64,000 nt of DNA, taken from the NCBI RefSeq assembly GCF_004917065.1, contig NZ_SSYA01000001.1, forward strand, positions 948,550 through 1,012,549. The letters are read 5' to 3'. This stretch comes from Geomonas ferrireducens. Lineage in GTDB: Bacteria; Desulfobacterota; Desulfuromonadia; Geobacterales; Geobacteraceae. A program made the translations under genes and the position numbers. Positions 17,151 through 25,697 of the stretch are shown here, piece by piece (position 1 is the stretch's first letter; each line of letters opens with the position of its first letter). The notes beneath the pieces were generated by a model, which searched no databases, was not told the origin of the DNA, and worked only from the letters and a program-made list of their open reading frames with translations.

Positions 17151-18620
17151 TCAGTAGGCATTTACGCTCGAGATAAGCTCCTGCTGTCCCATGTGCTCAA
17201 TGCCGCTCCAGTAGATGGGCCAATTTTTATCAGTGATCGGGTTGATGAGCGTATCACTCACTGAAGCGGGCGCATTGTGGCCCGAGTAGTAGTGCCCCCG
17301 GTAAAGCGCCTGGTCGGCACTGTTAGTCACCAAGGCCGGAGTGAGTCTTGCCAGAGAAGCGTCCAGATCGCCGGTCAGAGAGTACGCACCGGAGAAGGTG
17401 TAATAGCGCGAGAAGGTCAAAGAAGCGGTGGCAAGGTCGTAGTTGAACGAACTGTAATCGATCGGTTTAAGGCTGCGACCGGAAATGGTGAAGACCTTGA
17501 ATGCCGGGTTGTTCCCGAAATACGGCGCTATGGCCGGCGTTATCTCCACCGTGTCCGAAGAGGGGAGCACCCGATATTCATCCATGTGGGTATGCCCGGC
17601 AAGGGTGAGCGAGATCACTCCGGGGTAGTTGGCGAGTATCTGCAGAAACCTTGTCTGATACTGAGGCACCCACATCATGGTGGCGGTGGAAATATGGCCG
17701 TCGGCGTCCAGATTGGCAGGCTGCGCCGTCGTACCGAGATCGGCGCCGGGAGGAGCGTGCATCAGCAGCCATACTTTTTTGCCCGCAACCGTAGCGGCGG
17801 CAAGCCTTGAGTCGAGCCAGTCCAGTTGCTCCGCCACCGCACCGTCATTCGCGCCGGGAGTCGGCGCTACCAGCGGAGAAAAAATGATGGTGTTCATCCC
17901 GATCACCATCAGGTCCGTTCCGGGCGGTTCAACGGAGTAATATCCGCCGGATGTGAAGGTCCGCTCGAATGCCTGACGGTCGCCTATGCCGGTAAGAAAC
18001 GTCGTGTGGAAGAGTTCCTTCGTATTGGAAAGAAAGGTGGCGTCCGGCCCGTATCCGGTATAGGAGTCGCCGTTGCCCAGCGCGAAAAAGACCGGGAGTT
18101 TTCCGACGGCCGCGCGCACCTTTTCCATGAAAAAGGTGACCGCCTTATCGGTAAAGGCCTGCATCGCCGCAGTGTCCGACGCATCGCGGGGATTCGTGGT
18201 CCCGTTCAGATGGTAATAAAACATCTGCGGCAGACCGTGCCCGAGAATGTCCCCTGTGAAAATCACGTAAGGGCTCGCCCCGAGCGCCGCCTTCAGGCTT
18301 TCCAAGGCGACCTCGAGCAAGGGATGGTTGGAATCCTTGCCCCAGGCCGATGGGGATGTGATTGTCGATGTCTTGAAGACCGCATCCCATCCGCCCGCAT
18401 CCGCCGCGACGAGGGCCTGGAAAAGCGTTCCGTCATAGAGCGGGTTGAAGTGCACGTCGGAGAAGACGACTACCGGGAAATCGCTGTTGCGGGTCGAGCT
18501 GCCGCAGGCCGCGGTTAATGTACCGAGGTACAGGCACGCGACGGTCCCCGCCGAGTATTTCACGAAGTCCCGTCTGCTGATGCCGTACCTCGCCGAACTA
18601 TTGCCCCCATTTTCTGCCAT
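17151..18620 (-). CDS. Tat-exported calcineurin-like metallophosphoesterase
   Basis: The product has 489 residues. Residues 15-21 (SRRDFVK) followed by a hydrophobic stretch ending in TAACG form a twin-arginine signal, possibly with lipobox-like Cys. The metal-binding blocks are FSDVHFNP, GDILGHG, LGNGDSY, LLMHAPPG and AGHTHMDEY, the order of the acid sphingomyelinase-like phosphodiesterase branch. The third block reads GNGD rather than GNHD, so the usual catalytic His is absent; endopolyphosphatase-type relatives have GNND. It may hydrolyse phosphodiesters or polyphosphate outside the cell. It is 77 bases downstream of the 18698-21625 phosphoesterase on the same strand, so a two-gene phosphorus-scavenging unit is plausible. 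Confidence 0.85.
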   Translation of the reverse strand: MAENGGNSSARYGISRRDFVKYSAGTVACLYLGTLTAACGSSTRNSDFPVVVFSDVHFNPLYDGTLFQALVAADAGGWDAVFKTSTITSPSAWGKDSNHPLLEVALESLKAALGASPYVIFTGDILGHGLPQMFYYHLNGTTNPRDASDTAAMQAFTDKAVTFFMEKVRAAVGKLPVFFALGNGDSYTGYGPDATFLSNTKELFHTTFLTGIGDRQAFERTFTSGGYYSVEPPGTDLMVIGMNTIIFSPLVAPTPGANDGAVAEQLDWLDSRLAAATVAGKKVWLLMHAPPGADLGTTAQPANLDADGHISTATMMWVPQYQTRFLQILANYPGVISLTLAGHTHMDEYRVLPSSDTVEITPAIAPYFGNNPAFKVFTISGRSLKPIDYSSFNYDLATASLTFSRYYTFSGAYSLTGDLDASLARLTPALVTNSADQALYRGHYYSGHNAPASVSDTLINPITDKNWPIYWSGIEHMGQQELISSVNAY

Positions 18621-18697
18621 GCCATCCTCCAGGATGATTGAATTGTAAAGCCGTACCTCCGGCCGGCGTTGCGACCGGCGCGCATTCCCACCCCGTG

Positions 18698-21625
18698 CTA
18701 GTTGAGCGCCACGGTGTAGCGGGACAGCAGTTCCTTGCGGTGGTGCCGCAGGTCTTTTCCCGTGGGCTTCGAAGGATAGGGGCGCTCTCCCATCAACCCC
18801 TTCCAGAGGATGCGGTTGTACCGGGCGAAGTTGAACTTGTCTTCCGAGGAGAAATCCATTCCCTTAGTCACCTTTGCCCAGTATTTGGCGTCGTGCGTCG
18901 GTTTCGGCACCTTTGCCGTCTTGCTAAGCGGTGTAAGACCTGCGAAAGGCGGCAAGGTGGTGCCGTAGAGGATCGGGGCGGGCTTGGCGGTAAAGCTCCA
19001 TGGAGCCGGGGTCGTGGTGAAGATGTCGGTCATCGGCCGGGCAAGTGCGTCGTTCAGGTTCATCGGCCGGAGCCCCAGGACCTCCTCTATGGTGCGCAGG
19101 AAATTTACCGTGTTGTAGTGTGAGGAGACGAGCGCACCACGTTTCACGTAGGCACCCGCCACAAACGCGATGCTGCGGTGGGAATCGACGTGGTCCCCGC
19201 CGTCCTGTGAGTCGTCCTCGATGACGAAGATGAGCGTGTTGTCCTTGTACCTCGGGCTTTTCGAGATCTTCTCCAGAAGGAGCCCGACGGCATAGTCGTT
19301 GTCGGCCTGCTGTATCTCGGGGGTGTTCACCCCGTCGATCGCCGTGTTGAAGTTGCCGGTGTGGTCGTGCATGAGCCGGACGAGGCTCAGCGCCGGGAGG
19401 TTGCCGTCCGCCTCGTAGGCGTCGAATTCCCGCTCCCATTCCTTGAACCGGTAATAGTCAGGGAACGAATTGTCGAAGCCGCGGAAGTAGATGTCGGTGC
19501 ACGGGGCAAGCGCCGCACTGGATGGGTACGCCACTTGGACGCCGACGGAGGCAGGGTCCTTCAACAGGGCGATGCCGCCTGCGACCATGGGAACGTTGTA
19601 GCGCGTCGTGTCCAGGAAGAAACCGTAGTTTCTGACCGATAGTCCCTTGCGCAGTGCCGCGTCCCAGAGGTATCCCTTGTTCACTTCGTTGCCGGGTCCG
19701 TCCGGCGCGGCCACGTCGGTCTGTCCCGGGAGCAGGTCGTCATCGTCCGGGGTGAGCGGGTTGGCCGCCCTGCGTTCGGCAAGGGTCGGGTAAGCCACGT
19801 TCACGCTTCGGTTGGTCCCCTCCGTATCCAGACTGAGCCCTCTACCCGCGTATGCGACGGCATACTGGCGCTCGACCACGTCCGGCGCACGCCCCGACGT
19901 GGTCCACGCCCAGCCGTCGTTACTCACCTCGGCAGTATCGTAGAAGTTGTCGAGCGTTACGAAGGTCCGAGCCACCGCATGCTGGTTCGGCGTGTAGCGC
20001 TCGCCGAACTCCGCCAGTGCGGGATCGCCGTTACCCACCTCCAGGTCGCCCAGGATCTGGTCGTAGGTCCTGTTCTCCTTGATGATGAAGATGACGTGCT
20101 TCACGTTGGCCTGCAGAACACCCATGACCTCCCGATCCTTCGCGCCATCCGCATAGGAGAAGCGGTTGTTGGAGATCACCTGCGCCGTCAAAGGCGGCAA
20201 TTGGGCAGCGGCGGGAAGCGGGAAGCTCTGCAGCCCGGCCTTGGTCAACTGCGGGTTGTAGTGGTTCGTAAGAAAACCGTTCGGGCGGGAAGGAGGTCCG
20301 TAACTGTAGCGGAAATCAGGATTCGGCCCCGTCGCAGATTTCCCGTTGATCACGTACAGCCAATTGCCGTCCGCACTGGTACTGACCGAGTTGGGATACC
20401 ACCCGGTGGGAATGAGCCCGACCACCTCACCGCTTGCACGGGTGTCGCTCAGGTCCACCACCGCAACGCTATTCAGGTTGCCGTTCGTCACGAAGAGCCT
20501 TTTCTCGTCAGGCGACAAGGTCACGCTGTTGGGGTTTGCGCCCCTGAGGTCCGCCAGCGAAGCGGGCAGTACCGACGCCGGTGCGATGACCGGTATGGTG
20601 CCGACAATCGCGTTGTCGGCGGTGCGGATCACGTCTACCGTGTCCGACTGGTCTTCGACCACGTAAAGCAGTGACTGGTCCTTGTTCAGCGTCATTTTGT
20701 TGGGCTGGCCAACGACCTTGATCCGCCCCGTCACGGCCGGCGCGCCGTTCAACCTGACGACGACGATTTCCCTGTCACGGATGCTCGACACGTAGGCCGT
20801 CGCGGTCCCGTCCGACTCGCTCCCCTTCACTGTCACCCAGAACGGGTACTCGCCGCCCGGGACGCCAGTTGCCCCGCCGCTTTTGCCCGGACGCAGATCC
20901 AGTTCCGCTGCCGGCGCCCAGTTGTTCAGCCCTCCCCTGAAAACGGTTATGGAGTCGTTGTAGTAGTTCGCGACCACGAGTGTCTTGCCGTCGCCGGAAA
21001 TGGCCACCCCGGCGGCGCAAGGTTTCACTCCGATCTGGAGGTTTATCGAGCCGTTGCCGAAGTTTGCGTTCCAGGGAAGGCCGTTCCCGGTATTGTTGTG
21101 TCCCAGGGCAAGCGGTGTGTTCACCTCTCCCCAGGCCCCGTCCGCGATCCGGGTAAAGACATGCACGTTGTCGCTCACCCCGCCGCTCACATAGAAGGCC
21201 TTGCCCGACGGGTCGAAGGCGATCCCGTTGTAGCTGTTGGGAATCTGCACCACCTGCTTTTTCACCGGCGTACCGGTTGAGATGTCGTAGATGAACACGT
21301 ACTCGTTGGAGTCCGGCGTGTACCAAGGGTAGGGAGTACTCGGGGTGGCAGTATAGACGCGATTGTAGCCGCTGGTCAGCACCAGAAGGGTTTTGCCGTC
21401 GGGACTTTTAACCGCCGTCACCGCTTGTCCTGCCAGCCACTCCGGCTTATCCGCCAAGCCCGGGTTCAGCGGTTCGAATCGGGAACCCGATGGAGCGAGC
21501 GGCGTAATGTACTGGTTCATATTGGGAAGAAATTGGGCATCACCGACGCTGCTGCTGCCGTTGCATCCCGCGAGCAAAGAGAGTGCTGCAGCCAGAACAA
21601 CGGTGAACCATAAGCCGGGTTTCAT
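18698..21625 (-). CDS. Lipoprotein: YVTN-type beta-propeller fused to phosphoesterase (PF04185-like)
   Basis: The product has 975 residues. The lipobox LLAGC puts the lipidated Cys at residue 20. Roughly residues 60-450 form a YVTN/NHL-like propeller with repeated motifs such as ISGDGKTLVVANYYNDSITV, LSPDEKRLFVTNGNLNSVAVVD and TSADGNWLYVINGKS. Residues from about 510 carry the phosphoesterase domain: KHVIFIIKENRTYDQILGD, then the metal-site segments DGWAWTTSGRAPD and VIEDDSQDGGDHVDSHRS. Such domains resemble phospholipase C/acid phosphatase of the alkaline phosphatase superfamily. Acting at the cell surface is inferred from the lipid anchor. It precedes the Tat-exported metallophosphoesterase. 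Confidence 0.88.
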   Translation of the reverse strand: MKPGLWFTVVLAAALSLLAGCNGSSSVGDAQFLPNMNQYITPLAPSGSRFEPLNPGLADKPEWLAGQAVTAVKSPDGKTLLVLTSGYNRVYTATPSTPYPWYTPDSNEYVFIYDISTGTPVKKQVVQIPNSYNGIAFDPSGKAFYVSGGVSDNVHVFTRIADGAWGEVNTPLALGHNNTGNGLPWNANFGNGSINLQIGVKPCAAGVAISGDGKTLVVANYYNDSITVFRGGLNNWAPAAELDLRPGKSGGATGVPGGEYPFWVTVKGSESDGTATAYVSSIRDREIVVVRLNGAPAVTGRIKVVGQPNKMTLNKDQSLLYVVEDQSDTVDVIRTADNAIVGTIPVIAPASVLPASLADLRGANPNSVTLSPDEKRLFVTNGNLNSVAVVDLSDTRASGEVVGLIPTGWYPNSVSTSADGNWLYVINGKSATGPNPDFRYSYGPPSRPNGFLTNHYNPQLTKAGLQSFPLPAAAQLPPLTAQVISNNRFSYADGAKDREVMGVLQANVKHVIFIIKENRTYDQILGDLEVGNGDPALAEFGERYTPNQHAVARTFVTLDNFYDTAEVSNDGWAWTTSGRAPDVVERQYAVAYAGRGLSLDTEGTNRSVNVAYPTLAERRAANPLTPDDDDLLPGQTDVAAPDGPGNEVNKGYLWDAALRKGLSVRNYGFFLDTTRYNVPMVAGGIALLKDPASVGVQVAYPSSAALAPCTDIYFRGFDNSFPDYYRFKEWEREFDAYEADGNLPALSLVRLMHDHTGNFNTAIDGVNTPEIQQADNDYAVGLLLEKISKSPRYKDNTLIFVIEDDSQDGGDHVDSHRSIAFVAGAYVKRGALVSSHYNTVNFLRTIEEVLGLRPMNLNDALARPMTDIFTTTPAPWSFTAKPAPILYGTTLPPFAGLTPLSKTAKVPKPTHDAKYWAKVTKGMDFSSEDKFNFARYNRILWKGLMGERPYPSKPTGKDLRHHRKELLSRYTVALN

Positions 21626-21982
21626 AAAAACCTCCTATTGTCAAATAGCTCCACAATCCAGTCCGGATAGCAACAGTCGAGACAACAGTTCTCCAAGTCG
21701 GTCAGCATATGAATTTCTTTAAAATTATTTTCTATTTTAGGGCTTCCGAAACTGGTAACACGTCCTCACCCGAGGCCACAATCTGCCCCTGCAAACAGAT
21801 TTAAAACTGCACCTGTACGAGGAGCGAGTCCCGGCTTAATCTAGCGATCAACCGGCCGGCCGTGTAGCAAGAAGAGTGGCATGGCTCCCGCTTGAGTCCC
21901 AGTCGCGGAAGCCATAAAGTGATGCGTTCAACGGGAAGAGTCTGCAGAATGTTTTGTTCCAAATGAAGAAAAGGAGAATCCA
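21626..21982. other. Divergent intergenic region, no gene
   Basis: These 357 bases separate the minus-strand phosphoesterase from the plus-strand cytochrome. An AT-rich block (about 21705-21740) could be a promoter or UP element. A CTGTTG pair on the minus strand (near 21670-21690) faintly recalls a Pho box, but the period is wrong. I see no further structure. Confidence 0.4.
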
Positions 21983-23125
21983 GTGCTTGATCGATTGAAA
22001 TTAACCTTGGCGGCTTTGTCCTCGTTTACCGTGCTCATTTCTGTCAGCCCTGTCGCTTTTGCGGAAGACCTTACCTTTCCGCTCGGGACGGCAACTCCCT
22101 CTGAAACGTGCGGTGCATGCCATAGCGCCATCTACCGGGAATACACCCTCGGCACCGGTAGCGATAACCGTAGTGCCCATGCACAGACGAAACACGGCAA
22201 CATCGCCATGCCCGCAAAAGTCAGCTCCTCGGCGACGGCTCATGCGACCGCACTTTCCGAGTCGCGCGGCCAGGACAAGAAGGACTTTCACTGCGACAGC
22301 TGCCACTTCCCCGACGCCTTCAACATCACCGACAAAGGTGCGGACGGCAAAGTAAAGCCCAAAACCGCCGCGGCGACCAATGGCGGACTCACCTGTGCAA
22401 GCTGCCATCTGACCCCCGACGGCAACGTCCGTGCGTCACACAGTACGAGCGGCGCGCCGCATAAAACGGTAGTCGAACCGGCACTGCAGAGTTCCATCAT
22501 GTGCGGCCACTGCCACGGCTACCAGTCACCCGACAAACGGGTCCCGGGGAAGATGTTCCAGACCTTCCTCGAATGGCAGGAGGATTACTACAAGCCGGGC
22601 CTTGGAAAAGACCAGTGCCAGGACTGCCACATGCCCCGGACGCTTCGCAAGACTGCCGAGGACTTCGACGTCCCCCCCCGCAGCGTCGGGCGGCACACCT
22701 GGACGGGCTCGCATTCAAGGCAGCGTCATCTGAGCTCCCTGAGTGTCACCATCGTTCAGCCGTATGAAAACAAGCAGTCGCTCGACTTCGCGGTCGTGAA
22801 CATCGGCGCGGGACACTCCGTGCCGACCGGCGAACCGTCGCGCGCAGTCTACCTTCAGGTTGAGGTGTCGGATAAAAAGGGAGTAAGCACGAGCCGGAAG
22901 GAATGGATGTTCGCCCCGACCACGGACGGGCAGACCACCGACGTCATGGGACCGCACGAGGCTTCCATTCGCGCCGGTGAGGAACGGACGCTTCACTGGG
23001 ACCCGGCTCTGGCGCCGGGCGAGTACACCGTGAAGGCGAAACTGCTCTATTGCACGGACCGTTTCCAGACCAAGCCGGTGAAGGAAGAAGTGACCAGCGC
23101 CGCCCTCGTCATAACGGCAAAATAG
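21983..23125 (+). CDS. Pentahaem c-type cytochrome, exported
   Basis: The product has 380 residues, begins with GTG at 21983 and has AAGGAGA just upstream. The signal peptide ends VAFA before Glu. Five CxxCH haem sites are visible: CGACH (43), CDSCH, CASCH, CGHCH and CQDCH, all in the N-terminal 215 residues. The C-terminal 150 residues are haem-free and beta-rich (VVNIGAGHSVPTGEPSRAVYLQV), a layout found in cytochrome c554-like proteins of Geobacter. It probably moves electrons in the periplasm or outer surface, with no redox partner nearby. A hairpin terminator follows about 190 bases later. Confidence 0.9.
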   Translation: MLDRLKLTLAALSSFTVLISVSPVAFAEDLTFPLGTATPSETCGACHSAIYREYTLGTGSDNRSAHAQTKHGNIAMPAKVSSSATAHATALSESRGQDKKDFHCDSCHFPDAFNITDKGADGKVKPKTAAATNGGLTCASCHLTPDGNVRASHSTSGAPHKTVVEPALQSSIMCGHCHGYQSPDKRVPGKMFQTFLEWQEDYYKPGLGKDQCQDCHMPRTLRKTAEDFDVPPRSVGRHTWTGSHSRQRHLSSLSVTIVQPYENKQSLDFAVVNIGAGHSVPTGEPSRAVYLQVEVSDKKGVSTSRKEWMFAPTTDGQTTDVMGPHEASIRAGEERTLHWDPALAPGEYTVKAKLLYCTDRFQTKPVKEEVTSAALVITAK

Positions 23126-23192
23126 AAGGTCCTCAGGGAATTTAGCGGAAACGCGCGTGCCTTAAGCCGGGAAAAAAGGCAAATCCCCCCTG

Positions 23193-23212
23193 CCCCCCTT
23201 CGCAAAGGGGGG
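23193..23212. repeat. C-rich palindrome (extragenic hairpin)
   Basis: CCCCCCTT-CGC-AAAGGGGGG forms a small perfect hairpin in the 3' region of the cytochrome gene. Similar C/G-run palindromes occur at 42081-42109, 57361-57409 and near 63590-63620, always between genes. Confidence 0.55.
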
Positions 23213-23317
23213 AACGTCAGGGCGCATGCAGCGCTTCGTAGGCAACTGCACTTCACGTTCCCCCGGAATTCCCGGAAGAACCCAAATAAAGGCGAGCTAC
23301 ACTCGAGCAGTTGTTTC

Positions 23318-23352
23318 GGCCCCTGGCGAAAGCCAGGGGCCTCATTGTTTTC
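23318..23352 (+). terminator. Terminator downstream of the pentahaem cytochrome
   Basis: The hairpin GGCCCCTGGC-GAAA-GCCAGGGGCC is followed by a T-rich tail (TCATTGTTTT) on the plus strand. Confidence 0.65.
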
Positions 23353-23391
23353 AGCTCTTTCCGCCCGTTGCCCGGAAAAGCGCCCCCCAGG

Positions 23392-24324
23392 TTAGCAGCC
23401 CTCTTTTTTTCGCACCCTCAGCGCCCCCTGCAGATACAGCAACAGCAAAGACGCTATCAACAGGGCAACACCCAGAAATCCCATCGGAGAGAAGCGCTCC
23501 CCGAAGAGGAACCAGGCCAGCAGAGTCGCGACCAGCGGCTCAAGAAGCGTGCTGATACTCGCCGCAGTCGCCGAGGTGGAACGCATCCCTTTCAAGAAGA
23601 GCACATAGGCGAGTGCCGTCGGTACCGCGCCTAGGTAGACAAGTACCGTCCAGGCAAGGGGAGGATAGGTCACGACCATGCCTTGGGAACGTGCGACACC
23701 GAACAGTATGGCAGCCCCGATGGCGAAACTGATCGCAAGAGACTGAAACGGGTCGTATCGCGCTGCGAGCCGTTGCGAGGCGATGGTCATCATCCCGTAG
23801 CTGAAGGCCGAGACAAAGGCCAGCGCAATGCCGCTTGCGTCCGCTCCGGAAAGCTTTGACTGTTCCTGGGACAGAACCAGCAGGCCGGTTCCCGTAAGGG
23901 CGCCTAACAGGGCCAAAAGCGTCATCCTCGAAGGCCCCTTCTTCGTCAACGCGGCGGAAGCGACGGCGACCATGACCGGCGCCGTGCAGAGCGTTATCAC
24001 CGTTGCCACCGCGACCCCGGTACGGGCGATGGCTCCGAAGTAGCATGCCTGGTACAAAGCGGTCAGCAAACCGACGAGCATCATCAGCCCGAGATCGGTG
24101 CGGGAAACCTGGAACATCTTTCTTCCGAGCCTTGCCCAGCAGACCGAGAACAAGACGGGGAGAGAGAACGCAAGACGAAAGAAACCGATGGAAAGCGGAT
24201 TGGTGGCGGTGATTTGATAAATGGTCTTGGTGGAAATGCCGACGGTACCCCAAAGTACCGCGGCGAGCATGATCAGTAAAAGCCCGCGGCGCGACGCTGC
24301 GCGGGAAGTGTGCGGTGACTGCAT
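23392..24324 (-). CDS. DMT-superfamily (EamA) metabolite exporter
   Basis: The product has 310 residues, with ten predicted membrane helices arranged as two EamA repeats. The first repeat opens with LLLIMLAAVLWGTVGISTK and the second with ASGIALAFVSAFSYGMM; the PTALAYVLF and LEPLVATLLAW blocks are typical of RhaT/EamA transporters. It ends in a short basic tail (RVRKKEGC). AAGGAGA precedes the ATG. Members export amino acids or other small metabolites, but the substrate cannot be read from sequence. It is not obviously part of an operon. Confidence 0.9.
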   Translation of the reverse strand: MQSPHTSRAASRRGLLLIMLAAVLWGTVGISTKTIYQITATNPLSIGFFRLAFSLPVLFSVCWARLGRKMFQVSRTDLGLMMLVGLLTALYQACYFGAIARTGVAVATVITLCTAPVMVAVASAALTKKGPSRMTLLALLGALTGTGLLVLSQEQSKLSGADASGIALAFVSAFSYGMMTIASQRLAARYDPFQSLAISFAIGAAILFGVARSQGMVVTYPPLAWTVLVYLGAVPTALAYVLFLKGMRSTSATAASISTLLEPLVATLLAWFLFGERFSPMGFLGVALLIASLLLLYLQGALRVRKKEGC

Positions 24325-24542
24325 ATGAAGTCTCCTTGAAGCTCAGAGGAAAAAGGAACACTCAGAGATCAAGGCAGAAAGGCGCAACTGTAGTGCGAAC
24401 GCGGGGTGCGAACTGAAGGGGTAGCCGCCAGACTGCCTTGCTAGGCGAGAATGGCTGCGGGAGGGGGTAATATGCTGGAGAAGGGATAATACATGCGGAA
24501 CCTATATCAGCTGCCGTAACGCCTTGTCAAACCGATTATTGA

Positions 24543-25448
24543 TCAGCCAAGGCCGGAAGAGGCACCAAGCGAGATACCGAGGCGCGTCATGAGGTCAAGC
24601 AGGCGATCGGACACGGCCGCGTCCAACCGCTCAAACACGTCTCTCCGCGAGCTGTGGAAAGCGACGAGGTTGCAGCCGATGAGTGGTAACTGAGAGAACT
24701 CTGCGGAGGTAAGCGACAAGAGCCCGTAGTTCGTTGCGTAAGCTCGGGATCCTTCCGGGACCCAGGCACTGATGAGGTAGTCGATGTCGACAACACAGAT
24801 GCGATACCCGATCGATTCGAGCCATGCTACATGGGACGGCACCGCTTCACCAAAGGAGAAGGCTCCTAGTCCTGTATCGTATCCGAAGACCCCCTCGAAA
24901 ACGATGGTAGGAAAGGACGACTCGATGACGCGGCGCGCCCCCTCAAGCACTAGGCGCTCGGCACCCTCGGTGTCGATTTTGATGAAGTCGGGAACTCGGC
25001 CGATCGAGCGCGAAAAATCATCCACCGTGTCGGTCTCCACCAAGCAGCGGCGCACTCCCGCTCCGAGCCGGGCCTCGGTTCCCAGCTCGGGTAGGATACT
25101 GGAGGATTGCGCAGTCTCCTCCGGCGCAAGGTAAAGCACCTGATGACCGGCGATGGCCGAAATGGCCCGGCAATAAGGGAATACGTTGGCGCAGGCCTCT
25201 TCGCAGGCGCGCATCGACAGCGCAAGGAAGTGCTCGGGGTGAGGCTCGAATGAGTACACGCGCCCTGCTTGTCCCGTCAAAGCCGCAAAGAAAAGCGAGA
25301 GTTCCCCCTGAAAGGCGCCGATGTCGAAAACGGTGGCGCCAGGCGGAATCGCCAGCTTGAAAAGATCCTTTAACAACATCCCGCACCTCGCTGCAAAGTC
25401 GTGCCGCACCGGGCGGGCATATGAAGCCCTCCGGAAGCCGCGAGGCAT
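24543..25448 (-). CDS. FkbM-family methyltransferase
   Basis: The product has about 301 residues. The SAM-binding motif I is ATVFDIGAFQGELSLFFA, followed by VYSFEPHPEHF, DFIKIDTEGAERLVLEGA and IVFEG, the FkbM pattern. FkbM enzymes O-methylate sugars or lipids, but no glycan cluster is nearby. The start is uncertain: ATG at 25448 has a distant GGAGG, ATG at 25379 (MLLKDLF) is closer to the domain, and GTG at 25475 has no site. No partner genes are adjacent. Confidence 0.78.
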   Translation of the reverse strand: MPRGFRRASYARPVRHDFAARCGMLLKDLFKLAIPPGATVFDIGAFQGELSLFFAALTGQAGRVYSFEPHPEHFLALSMRACEEACANVFPYCRAISAIAGHQVLYLAPEETAQSSSILPELGTEARLGAGVRRCLVETDTVDDFSRSIGRVPDFIKIDTEGAERLVLEGARRVIESSFPTIVFEGVFGYDTGLGAFSFGEAVPSHVAWLESIGYRICVVDIDYLISAWVPEGSRAYATNYGLLSLTSAEFSQLPLIGCNLVAFHSSRRDVFERLDAAVSDRLLDLMTRLGISLGASSGLG

Positions 25449-25697
25449 CCGACAAGCTGCTCCTCCGCGCCGCACGCGACAGGCCGTTTGCCGGCCACAT
25501 CATTCCCTATCGGCTGAACGAGGCTTCACCTTAAGACAGAACGCCTTTTCCTCGACTCGAGACAGGCACCTCTGCGACTTTGCAGACCAGCTACTCTGGA
25601 TCAGCGCCATCTTTCTTCTCCAGGCGCTCCAGGCATCCCGGACGTGGGCCGCGAGACCGCACGGGAGGAGAGTGAAGTTGCCGACCCCGCACAGGCC

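Noticed and set aside
21470-21500. tRNA T-loop-like GGTTCGAATC
   Set aside because: It lies inside a well supported coding sequence, with no cloverleaf around it.
21660-21695. Possible Pho box upstream of the propeller-phosphoesterase gene (CTGTTG repeats)
   Set aside because: The repeat period is 12 rather than 11 bases and the spacer is not AT-rich.
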